A program made the position numbers and the translations under genes. A stretch of 64,000 nucleotides of DNA, taken from assembly GCF_049723905.1 (NCBI RefSeq), contig NZ_JBJKFD010000001.1, positions 2,790,001 to 2,854,000 of the forward strand, read 5' to 3'. Below, piece after piece: positions 35,207 to 43,817 of this stretch. The notes beneath the pieces are model-generated. The model was not told where the DNA came from and did no database searches. It saw only the letters and a program-made list of their open reading frames with translations. Numbering within the stretch: the first letter of the stretch is position 1; every line of letters begins with the position of its first letter. This stretch comes from G963665185 sp049723905 (GTDB lineage: Bacteria > Desulfobacterota > Desulfovibrionia > Desulfovibrionales > Desulfovibrionaceae).

Positions 35207-36853
35207 ATGGCTGCTAAAGAGATTCTTTTCGATACAAAGGCTCGCGACCTGATGAAGCGTGGCGTGGACAAACTGGCCAACGCCGTGAAAGTGACCCTCG
35301 GACCCAAGGGTCGTAACGTGGTCATCGAAAAAAGCTTCGGCTCCCCCACGATCACCAAGGACGGCGTAACCGTTGCCAAGGAAATCGAGCTGGAAGACAA
35401 GTTCGAGAACATGGGCGCACAGATGGTCAAGGAAGTTGCCTCCAAGACTTCCGACATCGCCGGCGACGGCACCACCACTGCAACCATCCTGGCCCAGGCC
35501 GTGTTCAACGAAGGCGTAAAGCTGGTAGCTGCCGGTCGCAACCCCATGGCTATCAAGCGCGGCATCGACAAAGGCGTTGAAGCCATCACCGCCGAACTCG
35601 AAAAGCTGGCCAAGCCTACACGCGACCAGAAAGAAATCGCCCAGGTCGGCGCCATTTCCGCCAACAACGACTCCACCATCGGCAACATCATTGCCGACGC
35701 CATGAGCAAGGTGGGCAAAGAAGGCGTTATCACGGTTGAAGAGGCCAAGGGCCTGGAAACCACTCTGGACGTCGTGGAAGGCATGCAGTTCGATCGCGGC
35801 TACCTCTCCCCCTACTTCGTGACCAATCCGGAAAAGATGGTCTGCGAAATGGAAGATCCGCTGATCCTGATCAACGAGAAAAAGATTTCCAACATGAAGG
35901 ACCTGCTGCCCGTCCTGGAACAGACCGCCAAGATGAGCAAGCCCCTGGTCATCCTTGCTGAAGACGTTGAAGGCGAAGCTCTGGCTACCCTGGTAGTCAA
36001 CAAGCTGCGCGGCACCCTGCAGGTTGTTGCTGTCAAGGCCCCCGGCTTTGGCGAACGCCGCAAGGCCATGCTGCAGGACATCGCCATCCTGACCGGCGGA
36101 ACCGTTGTTTCCGACGATCTGGGCGTGAAGCTGGAAAACGTGACCCTGAACGACCTCGGTACCGCCAAGCGCATCGTGATCGACAAGGACAACACCACCA
36201 TCGTTGATGGCGCCGGTAATTCCGAAGACATCAAGGGCCGTGTTGCTCAGATTCGTCGCGAAATCGACGAAACTTCCTCCGACTACGATCGTGAAAAGCT
36301 CCAGGAACGCCTGGCCAAGATCGTGGGCGGCGTAGCCGTTATCAACGTCGGCGCTGCTACCGAAACCGAAATGAAAGAAAAGAAAGCCCGCGTCGAAGAC
36401 GCCCTGAACGCCACCCGCGCTGCTGTTGAAGAAGGCATCGTGCCTGGCGGCGGCGTTGCCCTGGTGCGCTGCTCCAAGGCTCTGGACACGGTGAAGCCTT
36501 GTGACGACGACGAAGCTGCTGGCGTGAACCTGGTCCGCCGCGCCATCGAAGAACCCCTGCGCCAGATCGCCAACAACGCCGGCCTCGAAGGCTCCATCGT
36601 TGTTGAGAAGGTGAAGGAAGAAAAGGACGGCAAGGGCTTCAACGCTGCTACCGGCGAATACGAAGACCTGATCAAGGCTGGCGTTATCGATCCCAAGAAG
36701 GTGACCCGCATCGCTCTGCAGAACGCCAGCTCCGTTGCCGGCCTGCTGCTGACCACCGAATGCGCCATCGCTGAAAAGCCCGAACCCAAGTCCGATTCTC
36801 CGGCTATGCCCGGCGGAATGGGTGGAATGGGCGGCATGGGCGGAATGTACTAA
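35207..36853 (+). CDS. groL: chaperonin GroEL
   Basis: A 548-residue GroEL. The nucleotide motif DGTTTATILAQA, the region VKVTLGPKGRNVVIEKSFGS and the Gly/Met-rich C-terminal tail (GGMGGMGGMGGMY) are all present. CTGGAGG precedes the ATG. It forms the double-heptamer folding chamber with GroES. Length and motifs are standard, with one copy in this window. Confidence 0.99.
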   Translation: MAAKEILFDTKARDLMKRGVDKLANAVKVTLGPKGRNVVIEKSFGSPTITKDGVTVAKEIELEDKFENMGAQMVKEVASKTSDIAGDGTTTATILAQAVFNEGVKLVAAGRNPMAIKRGIDKGVEAITAELEKLAKPTRDQKEIAQVGAISANNDSTIGNIIADAMSKVGKEGVITVEEAKGLETTLDVVEGMQFDRGYLSPYFVTNPEKMVCEMEDPLILINEKKISNMKDLLPVLEQTAKMSKPLVILAEDVEGEALATLVVNKLRGTLQVVAVKAPGFGERRKAMLQDIAILTGGTVVSDDLGVKLENVTLNDLGTAKRIVIDKDNTTIVDGAGNSEDIKGRVAQIRREIDETSSDYDREKLQERLAKIVGGVAVINVGAATETEMKEKKARVEDALNATRAAVEEGIVPGGGVALVRCSKALDTVKPCDDDEAAGVNLVRRAIEEPLRQIANNAGLEGSIVVEKVKEEKDGKGFNAATGEYEDLIKAGVIDPKKVTRIALQNASSVAGLLLTTECAIAEKPEPKSDSPAMPGGMGGMGGMGGMY

Positions 36854-36878
36854 ACCGCTTACGCCTCATTACGCTTTC

Positions 36879-36913
36879 AAGGCCGCTCTCCGCACGGAGG
36901 GCGGCCTTTTTCT
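36879..36913 (+). terminator. Rho-independent terminator of groESL
   Basis: AAGGCCGC...TCTCCG pairs with CGGAGG...GCGGCCTT around CA; T-run follows. Confidence 0.9.
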
Positions 36914-37111
36914 TATGGCGCGCAGCTTGGCATACATTTTTCTGCAACAGGCGGCAGAATGGATTTTAAGGCGGCAGGACGCTGTTCTCCGCCCTGCCCT
37001 CGCCACGGTCTTGCTCCAGCCCACACGGGTGCCCAACTGCCTTCCAGCTTTTCCAGTCGGCTTCCTCTCTTCCCCGCGCTTTGGCCTGCTCTCCGGGAAT
37101 GTCTCTCCTGT

Positions 37112-37167
37112 GACTCCTTTTCTGGGACTCCTTTTCTGGGACTCCTTTTCTGGGACTCCTTTTCTGG
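37112..37167 (+). repeat. four perfect 14-bp tandem repeats
   Basis: GACTCCTTTTCTGG is repeated four times head to tail with no mismatch, followed by a partial unit. The unit is not a multiple of three. It lies in the 516-bp gap 36914-37429, where no gene is supported: frames on both strands cross the repeat but lack ribosome sites and known motifs. Confidence 0.9.
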
Positions 37168-37429
37168 TACTCCTCACCGGGAAAACCTTTCCGGGGACGC
37201 CTTTCCAGAACAGCAGAACAAGAGCCAGAGTTCCGACACCGCCAGCAGCTGACAGCACGGCCAAGCCGCAGACACAGGAAAGCGGAATGCTCTCATCTTC
37301 CCGCCACGCGTCGGAAACCGGGGCTTCCAATACCTGAAGCCATTGCTTGGCATGCAATATGCTTTTCTATCGTGGGGAGAATCGGGAAAGGATAATTTTT
37401 CCCGTCAAAAAATTTCACAAGGATATGCC

Positions 37430-38077
37430 ATGAGCATTCAAGGAATCAACGCCTACGGCGGGTACAAGCTCAACCTCAAGGATGCCTTGCAGGGCAAGGA
37501 AACGGATTCCACCGAGGAAAGCAAAAAGGCCCTGTTGCAGAGCATGGCCGATGGCACGTCACAGCAGACCAGCAGTCTTTCCATGTCGCAGTCCGCCCTG
37601 ACCCGGATGCAGACGATTCTGGCCCGGATTCCCAAGGACGAAAACGGCCGCCTGACATTTACCGACGCCAAGCAGTACAAGGAAATGCTGGAAAAGGACT
37701 TCCGGGGCACGGTTGCCGAAGGGCTGCGCAAGCTGGGAGTGGACGAGGACGTGGAATTCACCCTGAAGTTGGACCCGGCCACCGGGGAAATGAAGGTGAA
37801 CTGCGCCACAGAAGACAAGGAAAAAATCGAAGCGTTCTTTGAAGCCAACCCGAAGCTTGTAAAGCAGTTCGAGGAAATCCACACCCTGGAAAGCGCCACC
37901 AGCTACGTGGGTCGCAAGGTCTCCACACCGCAGCTGCGCCGGGAAATCCAATTGCAGGCCGCCAGCTTCTGGAACAACCAGAACAGCGACGACATTTTTT
38001 CGTCCATGTCTTCGGTTTTCTACAAGTATCAGGCCAGCTCGTTCGCTTCCATGACCGGGCTGAACACGTTCGTATAG
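37430..38077 (+). CDS. hypothetical protein with Ser/Gln-rich N-terminus
   Basis: A 215-residue soluble protein starting SIQGINAYGGYKLNLKDALQ. There is no signal peptide or membrane segment. Residues about 30-65 are rich in Ser, Gln and Thr, and the rest is mixed helix and strand with KLGVDEDVEFTLKLDPATGE in the middle. AAGGAT lies before ATG 37430. The N-terminal G-x-N-A-Y-G-G-Y style recalls small flagellum- or surface-associated proteins, but I do not recognise a family. It stands alone; coding statistics and ribosome site support a real gene. Confidence 0.7.
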   Translation: MSIQGINAYGGYKLNLKDALQGKETDSTEESKKALLQSMADGTSQQTSSLSMSQSALTRMQTILARIPKDENGRLTFTDAKQYKEMLEKDFRGTVAEGLRKLGVDEDVEFTLKLDPATGEMKVNCATEDKEKIEAFFEANPKLVKQFEEIHTLESATSYVGRKVSTPQLRREIQLQAASFWNNQNSDDIFSSMSSVFYKYQASSFASMTGLNTFV

Positions 38078-38200
38078 GCCCTCTGCAAAACAGTCTGAGC
38101 TGCGTGTCAAAAAACAGACACCAGCCGTATGGTACACCGCAAGCAGAGAGCCTTTTTGTTCATCGTCCCTTAATCACGAGGCACCGCCAACCTCCTGGGA

Positions 38201-38716
38201 TTACGCGGCAAACTGCTTATAGAATACAGACGTCCCGTGCAGTTTCCCGTTCGGGCTGGCCGCATAGTTCGGGATAACACCGGCCTTGCTCCAGCCCCTG
38301 CGTTCAAACATGGCTTCGGCAGGTGCGCCCTCGTGCGTATCCAGCACCAGAAGGGTGTACCCCTCTTCCCTGCCCGCACTTTCGGCAGCTTCCATCAAAG
38401 CACTGGCTATCTTCCGCCCTCTGTGGCTGCGCAGTACGAACAGCTTCCGCACTTCCGCACGGTGCCGTCCGTTCTCCTTTGTGCAGGGCGCAAGCTGGAC
38501 CGAACCGACAATCTGTTCGTCCTCCACGGCCGTAAAAACAACCAGCCCGTGTGCTGTGGCCGCAAGTTCGGCCCGCCAATAATCGGATGCCGTTTCCATG
38601 GACAGCGGCGACAAAAAACCTACGGACGCACCGCCCTCCACCGAATCTATCAACAAATCGCACAGCTCCCGGAACTCCTGGGGGTTCGCGGAGCTTATCC
38701 GGCGTATTTCTACCAC
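38201..38716 (-). CDS. GNAT-family N-acetyltransferase
   Basis: A 171-residue acetyltransferase of the GNAT fold. VRKLFVLRSHRGRKIASALM contains the acetyl-CoA pyrophosphate loop (RSHRGRKIA), preceded by the usual strand (IVGSVQLAPC) and followed by LLVLDTHEGAPAEAMFERRG. It starts with GTG preceded by GGAGG at 5 bases. The substrate cannot be predicted. The downstream gap to the previous gene shows no clear terminator. Confidence 0.88.
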   Translation of the reverse strand: MVEIRRISSANPQEFRELCDLLIDSVEGGASVGFLSPLSMETASDYWRAELAATAHGLVVFTAVEDEQIVGSVQLAPCTKENGRHRAEVRKLFVLRSHRGRKIASALMEAAESAGREEGYTLLVLDTHEGAPAEAMFERRGWSKAGVIPNYAASPNGKLHGTSVFYKQFAA

Positions 38717-39511
38717 GCCTTCCTCCCTTTACTGTCTGTTCAATAATTTCAGAATCTCAGCTGTCAGACTCTCACAAGGAACGTGAACCAAAAACTTCAT
38801 TCTCAAAGAAAAATTCAAGTCCCATCCATAATGGGACGCAGGGCATGGGCTTTCCGATGCTACGTCGCTCGCGGCTTCTCCTGCTCTCGCCGCCCAGCGT
38901 CCGGTCCATACGCCGCACCGCGTATGTTCCAAGGCCGGTCCTATTTTTGCCCGCCGTACTGAATGTGTCGAAAAATAATATCGCGGACGGACTCGGCCAC
39001 CGTCCCCCGTTATGAGGGGGGAGGAATGGAAGCGACCGCCTGCCCGTCCGGGGTCCGGCACAGGTCCACACGGACGACAAAACCGTGGAGAGGTACTTCC
39101 ACGGCTTTTTTTATCAGGTCGGCACGCAGCGAACAGCAAAGCAGCTCCTCGCCCTTTATCCGGAACCGTGCAGAGCCTGCCGGGCTGCTGCCCATCTTTT
39201 CAAAAAACATGAAGCCGGGCGAACAGTCACTCACGGCTGCACTACGGATTGCAACCATCGAGAGTAGGCGCAAGCCGTGGGATAAGCAAGCTTCGGCTCA
39301 ATTCTGCCGCCGTCGTGCGCAAGAAAATATGCCAGGGGAAAACCTGGCTGGATGCATGCCGGAGCACGGCCCCGATCCGGCCTGTCAGATGTGGAAAAAA
39401 GGAGGAAAACAAGGCAGGAAAGCCCAAGCCAGGCGTGCAGTAACGACAACGCGGCTCAAAACAAAACCGCTGTCGGAGTGATGCCGTAAGGAATGAAAGG
39501 CTGTGGTGCGG
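38717..39511. other. 795-bp gap, possibly holding a decayed gene
   Basis: No well-supported gene. A minus-strand frame at 39010-39272 has a protein-like stretch (FRIKGEELLCCSLRADLIKK, VPLHGFVVRVDL) that recalls the end of a PilZ-type domain, but it has only a TTG start without a ribosome site. It lies just downstream of the intact PilZ gene on the same strand, so it could be a degenerate duplicate. Confidence 0.4.
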
Positions 39512-39811
39512 CTAACAGCCTATTACAATGGGAGTAAAGAAGTGTATCCCGCACAGCCCCTGCTGCGTCCAGACAACTTCGCCTTCACGCGAGGTCAGGA
39601 GGTGATGCATGGATTCGGGGAAATTATCCAGAACAACCACATCGCCCGGGGCAATGCCTTCCACTTCCGGATCCAGGGAAATGTCCAGAAGAATTCCGGT
39701 AGCGCTTATATTACGGGGGACGCACAGGACGCGTGTGTCACTGTCCAGGTGCAGCAGGCAAAAGTCCACTGCAAGGGGAATGCGGGTCGCTGCTCTTCGT
39801 TCTCCGGCCAT
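39512..39811 (-). CDS. PilZ-domain protein (possible c-di-GMP effector)
   Basis: A 99-residue protein that is one PilZ-like domain. RRAATRIPLAVDF at the N-terminus carries the R-x-x-x-R switch, and PRNISATGILLDIS stands at the (D/N)-x-S-x-x-G position, here N-I-S-A-T-G. Binding of c-di-GMP is therefore plausible but not certain. GGGAGG is placed 5 bases before ATG 39811; a longer frame is not needed. Target unknown. It shares the minus strand with RNase D, 100 bases upstream. Confidence 0.75.
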   Translation of the reverse strand: MAGERRAATRIPLAVDFCLLHLDSDTRVLCVPRNISATGILLDISLDPEVEGIAPGDVVVLDNFPESMHHLLTSREGEVVWTQQGLCGIHFFTPIVIGC

Positions 39812-39911
39812 GTCAGCCTCCCGGCTTGCGGCAGGATGAAAAAACGCCCCGGAAAGAGGCCCTCCTGCCCGAGTGTAACAACACTCTTGCACGGCAGGAT
39901 GCGGCCAGCCA

Positions 39912-41129
39912 TTATTTTTTCAAGGCTTGGAGGAGACGATCCCCGAATTCCTGCTTGCGCCATCCGGCCAGCCGTTCGGGCATGATGGTATCGTCCGTGA
40001 CTCCCTGCAGGTAGTTCTTGGCCAGTTCGGTCAGGCAGCGACGCCGGGCCACAAGCTCTGTGGGCAGGGCCAGCCGTTCGGCCTCTTCCTGCACAATGGG
40101 CTTGAGCCGCTCGACGATCTTGCCGATCTTGCGGGGATTGGGCGGTTTGGGCAGTTCTTCCGGACAGGCCTCGAGAGGCAGTTCCAGAGCGTCCCGGATA
40201 CGTCCGGTGATGTCCTTGCCGTGTTTGCGCACGATGGACGGACGAACATCCGTAATAACGGAGAGCGCACGGAGGCTGCGGGGCTTCTTGTCCGCAATGC
40301 TCCGCACCACCTTGTTCTTCATAAGAAAATTTCGGGGAAGATCGCTGGCTGCGGCCATGCATTCGCGCCATTCAAAGAGCGACTTCAGCACGGCCAGATC
40401 GCGTCCCTTGTACTGCCAAGCATACCCCAGGGTCGTGTAGTATTCGTCCGGGGTAATCTCCGCGCAGGCTTCGCGGCGCAGAATGTCCATCTCCTCTTCC
40501 ACCCAGGTGATGCGGCCCATGTCCTTGAGCTGCTTGACCAGACGGGCGTAGATGGGGATGAGGCAGGCCACGTCCATGGCCGCGTATTTGACCTGGCTGG
40601 ACGTCAGAGGCCGCTTCAACCAGGCAGACCGGGTCTCGCCCTTGTCCAGCTCCACATCCAGAACAGCCTGCACAAGCCCCTGATACCCAATCTGAAAGCC
40701 GTGGCCGCAATAGGCGGCCGCAACCTGTGTATCAAAAATGGGGCCGGGAGGAGTTCCGCAGAGAAAAGAAAGGACTTCCAGGTCTTCGTCGCAGGAATGG
40801 AAGATCTTGAGCACGTCCTGACTTGTCAGGACTTCCGCCAACGGCTCCAGGGTTTCCAGGGCCAGCGGGTCGATCAAATAGATCTCCTTCCAGGTAGACA
40901 CCTGGATGAGACCGAGCTTTGGGAAAAAATTTCGCGTCCGGACGAATTCGGTATCCATGCCGATGATTCCGGCATTGAGCATGGAGCTGCAGGCTTTGTT
41001 CAGAGCCTGGGCAGTCTCCACCATCACAGGAGCCACGTTGCGGTCTGTGACTGTAAACTCTTTGATACGCAAGGAGTGGAAAGAGGCGAATGTCCGACGG
41101 ACGGCTTGGTACAATCTAGTAACGTTCAC
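39912..41129 (-). CDS. rnd: ribonuclease D
   Basis: A roughly 400-residue 3'-5' exoribonuclease for tRNA and stable-RNA trimming. The DEDDy exonuclease motifs are visible: IIGMDTEFVR (Exo I), FHSCDEDLEVL (Exo II) and KYAAMDVACLIPIYARL (Exo III with Tyr-x3-Asp style). An HRDC-type helical domain follows (AVLKSLFEWRECMAAASDLP; ILRREACAEITPDEYYTTLG). The start is uncertain: GTG 41129 has no well-placed ribosome site, and an internal GTG or ATG (around 41024-41036) would remove a poorly conserved 30-residue leader. Confidence 0.9.
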   Translation of the reverse strand: MNVTRLYQAVRRTFASFHSLRIKEFTVTDRNVAPVMVETAQALNKACSSMLNAGIIGMDTEFVRTRNFFPKLGLIQVSTWKEIYLIDPLALETLEPLAEVLTSQDVLKIFHSCDEDLEVLSFLCGTPPGPIFDTQVAAAYCGHGFQIGYQGLVQAVLDVELDKGETRSAWLKRPLTSSQVKYAAMDVACLIPIYARLVKQLKDMGRITWVEEEMDILRREACAEITPDEYYTTLGYAWQYKGRDLAVLKSLFEWRECMAAASDLPRNFLMKNKVVRSIADKKPRSLRALSVITDVRPSIVRKHGKDITGRIRDALELPLEACPEELPKPPNPRKIGKIVERLKPIVQEEAERLALPTELVARRRCLTELAKNYLQGVTDDTIMPERLAGWRKQEFGDRLLQALKK

Positions 41130-41555
41130 GAAGGCGGCTTATACTCCTGCATTGGCGGATTGCCAAGTCATATTGCAGTCAAAATTGCATCTTATCATGG
41201 CAAAAAACGCCTATTCGGGCCTGTTTTTCCCAAAACACCCCTTCTGGCTGGCCCACAGAGGTGTCTACAGACGTGTCTGTTCGCCCCCCTTCCCTTTGCA
41301 TGGCACATCTGCCCATGGAACTTCTCAGCCTGCTGTCGTGCCCCTTTCAACATTAAATGTCCCTGAGAATTGGCCTGTTGTCTGCCCCCCATGTGCGCCA
41401 CCGTCCGGAAGTACCATGTCCCACAACTGTGCCGCAAAGTGTGTCATCCTCCTTGCGGGGTACGCCAGGACCGTCTTGCCCCAAGGATTTTTTTGCGGTA
41501 TGCACCAGATTCCGTGGCGGATTTTTTTTAGAAACGACGAATACGGAGAAGAGAC
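41130..41555. other. 426-bp gap with no recognised feature
   Basis: Between the divergent RNase D gene and the small membrane peptide gene I see no supported frame, repeat or strong hairpin. Promoters for both neighbours should lie here. Confidence 0.5.
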
Positions 41556-41639
41556 ATGTCCTTTTTCTGGTTTTTCCTTGGGCTGGGATTGACTATTTTC
41601 GTGCTCCGTTCCCTGCAGAACTCTGCCGAAGACGTATAA
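41556..41639 (+). CDS. 27-residue single-pass membrane peptide
   Basis: A 27-codon frame preceded by CGGAGAAGAG (well spaced) and followed 17 bases later by a good terminator, so it looks like a complete monocistronic unit. The product is one hydrophobic helix (SFFWFFLGLGLTIFVL, residues 2-17) with a short polar tail ending SAEDV, typical of bacterial membrane microproteins. No family is recognised. Confidence 0.6.
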   Translation: MSFFWFFLGLGLTIFVLRSLQNSAEDV

Positions 41640-41655
41640 AGCGCACTTTTTTCGA

Positions 41656-41688
41656 GTCCGGAAGGGGCCTGCCTCTTTCGGACCTTTT
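41656..41688 (+). terminator. Rho-independent terminator after the 27-residue peptide
   Basis: GTCCGGAAGGGGC pairs with GCCTCTTTCGGAC (G-T pairs allowed), then CTTTT. It ends the short transcript. Confidence 0.75.
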
Positions 41689-41782
41689 CCGCGCCTGTGC
41701 CCATTCTGGGGCCACCTCCCTGGCAATTTCCCATTGCCGGGAGTTTTGATTTCGTAACATTTTAGAGCTACCATGCTTTCTG

Positions 41783-41801
41783 TCATTGCTTCGGGCAATG
41801 A
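41783..41801 (+). terminator. UUCG-type hairpin directly before a start codon
   Basis: TCATTGC and GCAATGA pair across TTCGG; AGCAGGGGG and TTTTTT follow, then the GTG of the next gene at 41817. It may act as a terminator/attenuator or control access to the ribosome site. Confidence 0.5.
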
Positions 41802-41816
41802 GCAGGGGGTTTTTTC

Positions 41817-42302
41817 GTGATACTCGGTTTCTTTTGCATCGTTATTCTCATCTTTCTCGCACTGAGCCTGCTTTCCTACACAAACATCAAAAGATACTAC
41901 GCGAAACGCGTGGGCGATTTGGAGTCTCGGTACGAAAGCCTGGAAAATCAGTACGACCAGGTACAGTCCGCCCTCACCAGGGAACAGGGCAAAACCACAA
42001 GACAGTCCAAAAGACTTTCGGAAATGTCTCTGGCGCTTGCGGAACGGGAAAAATTTATCCGCCTCATCCTGCCAAACCACGGGATCACACCGCTGGAAAT
42101 CCTGCGCATGAAGGGCATGGTCAGCGAAGATGCCATTCGAAATGCCCGGGACTATATTGTGAAGTCCCAAATTATAAAAGACGTGGAAGACGTTCTTGTG
42201 GAACAAAACATCATCAATCCCATCCAGCTTCAGGAAACACGCGAAATCATCCGGCGCTTCAACAACCGCCGCCGCCCCACCAGGGACCACCCCACGCAGT
42301 AG
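41817..42302 (+). CDS. membrane-anchored coiled-coil protein, unknown function
   Basis: A 161-residue protein: one membrane helix (ILGFFCIVILIFLALSLLSY, residues 2-21), a coiled coil (about 33-80, DLESRYESLENQYDQVQSAL) and a C-terminal helical domain (ILPNHGITPLEILRMKGMVS; VEDVLVEQNIINPIQLQETR) with two similar short-helix motifs. It starts with GTG after GCAGGGGG. Not recognised as a known family. A hairpin lies immediately upstream and the TPR gene lies 218 bases downstream. Confidence 0.7.
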   Translation: MILGFFCIVILIFLALSLLSYTNIKRYYAKRVGDLESRYESLENQYDQVQSALTREQGKTTRQSKRLSEMSLALAEREKFIRLILPNHGITPLEILRMKGMVSEDAIRNARDYIVKSQIIKDVEDVLVEQNIINPIQLQETREIIRRFNNRRRPTRDHPTQ

Positions 42303-42520
42303 AAAGGGGCGGCAGATTGTCGGCAAATTCCTTCGCACCAACGCTTCCTGGGCTCCCACTTGCCTTCAACCCCCAGTACGGGCTAAGCTTATAGGATACC
42401 ACGCGAAGCGAACACGTCGGTCGCTCCGCAATCTCCCGATATCGCGTCCCGCAACGTCAGTTTCACAAAGTAGAAAGACCGACAAGCGCGATACAAAGAA
42501 GCGACCCGAGGAGCCCTGAA

Positions 42521-43390
42521 ATGGTAGGAGCAAAAACAATTCGTGAGCACGTGGCACGGGCCAAGGCCTATGCCAGCCGCTTTGAGATTCTCAAGACTCT
42601 CAGCTCGCTCTGCGATGCCCTCAAGCTTCTCAATACCAGCAAGGTCTTTGGACGCGAAAAATTCGAAATCGAAATCCTCATCGACGAAGTGCTGCGCACC
42701 TTAAGCGGCATGCCACAGCTCAAAAGCATCTTTCCCAACGGCCTGAGCCTAAAAAAAGGCCAGGAAGCCCAGCTCTACAAGACCCTCCGCACAGTGCACG
42801 ACAAGATACAGTCGGCCATTGAAAAAGCGGAAATGGAAAAGATGCGCGCCTACAAGCTCTCCATCGACAAGGCCATCCTGACCGCCCAAAAATTCCTCGA
42901 CGAAGAAAATTTCGCAGATGCCAAACGCATCTTCCGCAAGGCCGCAGACAAATTCGCAGACGAACCCGGCATAGACCAGGATATCGGCGGACGCCTCCTT
43001 CGCGCCGGACAGGCCAAGGACGCACTGGAATACCTCGAAACAGCCATAGAAAAAGACTCCAGAGACGCGCGCCCCTACACGCACTTGGTTATGGCCTACG
43101 AAATGCTCGGCGAACTCGACAAGGGCATTGAACTCACCAAGGACGCCCTGCGCAACTTCGGCCCCAACGACCGCACCTACCTCATCCAGGCCCGGCTCTT
43201 CTTCAAGCTGAAAAAATGGGACGAAGCCTTCGATGCCGCAGAAGCCGCACTCGCCATCAACCCGCTGGCAAACAGCGCGCAAAAGATCATCGACAAGGTC
43301 AAGCCGCGCATCTTCGGCAAAGGCAAAGGCGTCTCCCAGGTAAAAGGCAAGGACGGCAGGGAAAAGAAGGTCTATACCTTCGATTTGTGA
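42521..43390 (+). CDS. tetratricopeptide-repeat protein
   Basis: A 289-residue soluble helical protein. From about residue 120 it reads as TPR-like helical pairs: LTAQKFLDEENFADAKRIFR, then GGRLLRAGQAKDALEYLETA, then HLVMAYEMLGELDKGIELTK and IQARLFFKLKKWDEAFDAAE. The N-terminal 110 residues are helical with no known domain. The C-terminus is basic (KGKDGREKKVYTFDL). GAGGAGC precedes the ATG. Likely a protein-protein scaffold; partners unknown. Confidence 0.78.
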   Translation: MVGAKTIREHVARAKAYASRFEILKTLSSLCDALKLLNTSKVFGREKFEIEILIDEVLRTLSGMPQLKSIFPNGLSLKKGQEAQLYKTLRTVHDKIQSAIEKAEMEKMRAYKLSIDKAILTAQKFLDEENFADAKRIFRKAADKFADEPGIDQDIGGRLLRAGQAKDALEYLETAIEKDSRDARPYTHLVMAYEMLGELDKGIELTKDALRNFGPNDRTYLIQARLFFKLKKWDEAFDAAEAALAINPLANSAQKIIDKVKPRIFGKGKGVSQVKGKDGREKKVYTFDL

Positions 43391-43442
43391 GCGGGGCGCC
43401 GCCCCGCACCCCGCCAGGGGCATGATGCCCCTGGACCCGCGC
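43391..43442. repeat. GC-rich hairpin repeat S, variant copy
   Basis: GCGGGGCGCCGCCCCGC, then CCAGGGGCATGATGCCCCTGG: the same two-hairpin layout as repeat S with other bases. It begins at the TPR stop codon and could act as a terminator. Confidence 0.7.
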
Positions 43443-43444
43443 TT

Positions 43445-43513
43445 CGAGCGGCACAACCAAGGCCCGGTACAACAAGCTCCGCTTGTATGTCCGGGCCTTG
43501 GTTGTGCCGCTCG
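43445..43513. repeat. perfect 23-bp inverted repeat (69-nt hairpin)
   Basis: Arms of 23 bp match exactly (CGAGCGGCACAACCAAGGCC at the left outer end; complement at 43491-43513), with a second inner stem TACAA/TTGTA. No T-run follows. Confidence 0.9.
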
Positions 43514-43587
43514 GGGGGACCTTAAAACGAAATTATTACCGGTCAGCTGTAACGAATCTTGTCTTTCTTGCCCTTACCAGCATTTCC

Positions 43588-43807
43588 GCAGGCGGTTCAA
43601 AAAGGGTTGAGAGCTTCCCCGCAGGGCGGGAGAATGGTGTAAGAGCAAGGCGCCAGGGAAATTCAATCGCGACGTGTACTCTTCTGTACACAAGCGATTT
43701 GAATTTCCCGCAGCAACGCAGCTATTGCGCCATTATCGGCCCTGTCGTGTACACGAGCGCCTTGGATTGCTGCGGCAACGCAGCTATCGGCCTTTTTTCA
43801 GCCGCCT
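43588..43807. repeat. composite P repeat (copies 10a-c)
   Basis: Outer arms GGCGGTTCAAAAAGGG and CTTTTTTCAGCCGCC enclose a complete inner palindrome (AATGGTGTAAGAGC... to ...GCTATTGCGCCATT, core GTGTACTCTTCTGTACAC) plus one extra right half (GTGTACACGAGCGCC...). It looks like one copy inserted into or recombined with another. Confidence 0.8.
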
Positions 43808-43817
43808 ACCCCCATAT

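Noticed and set aside
37112..37167. Possible CRISPR array
   Set aside because: The 14-bp units are head to tail without spacers, far too short, and there are no cas genes in the window.
36822..37357. Long frames on both strands between groL and the 37430 gene
   Set aside because: They run out of groL or through the 14-bp repeats, lack ribosome sites, and the repeat unit would scramble frame; no family similarity seen.
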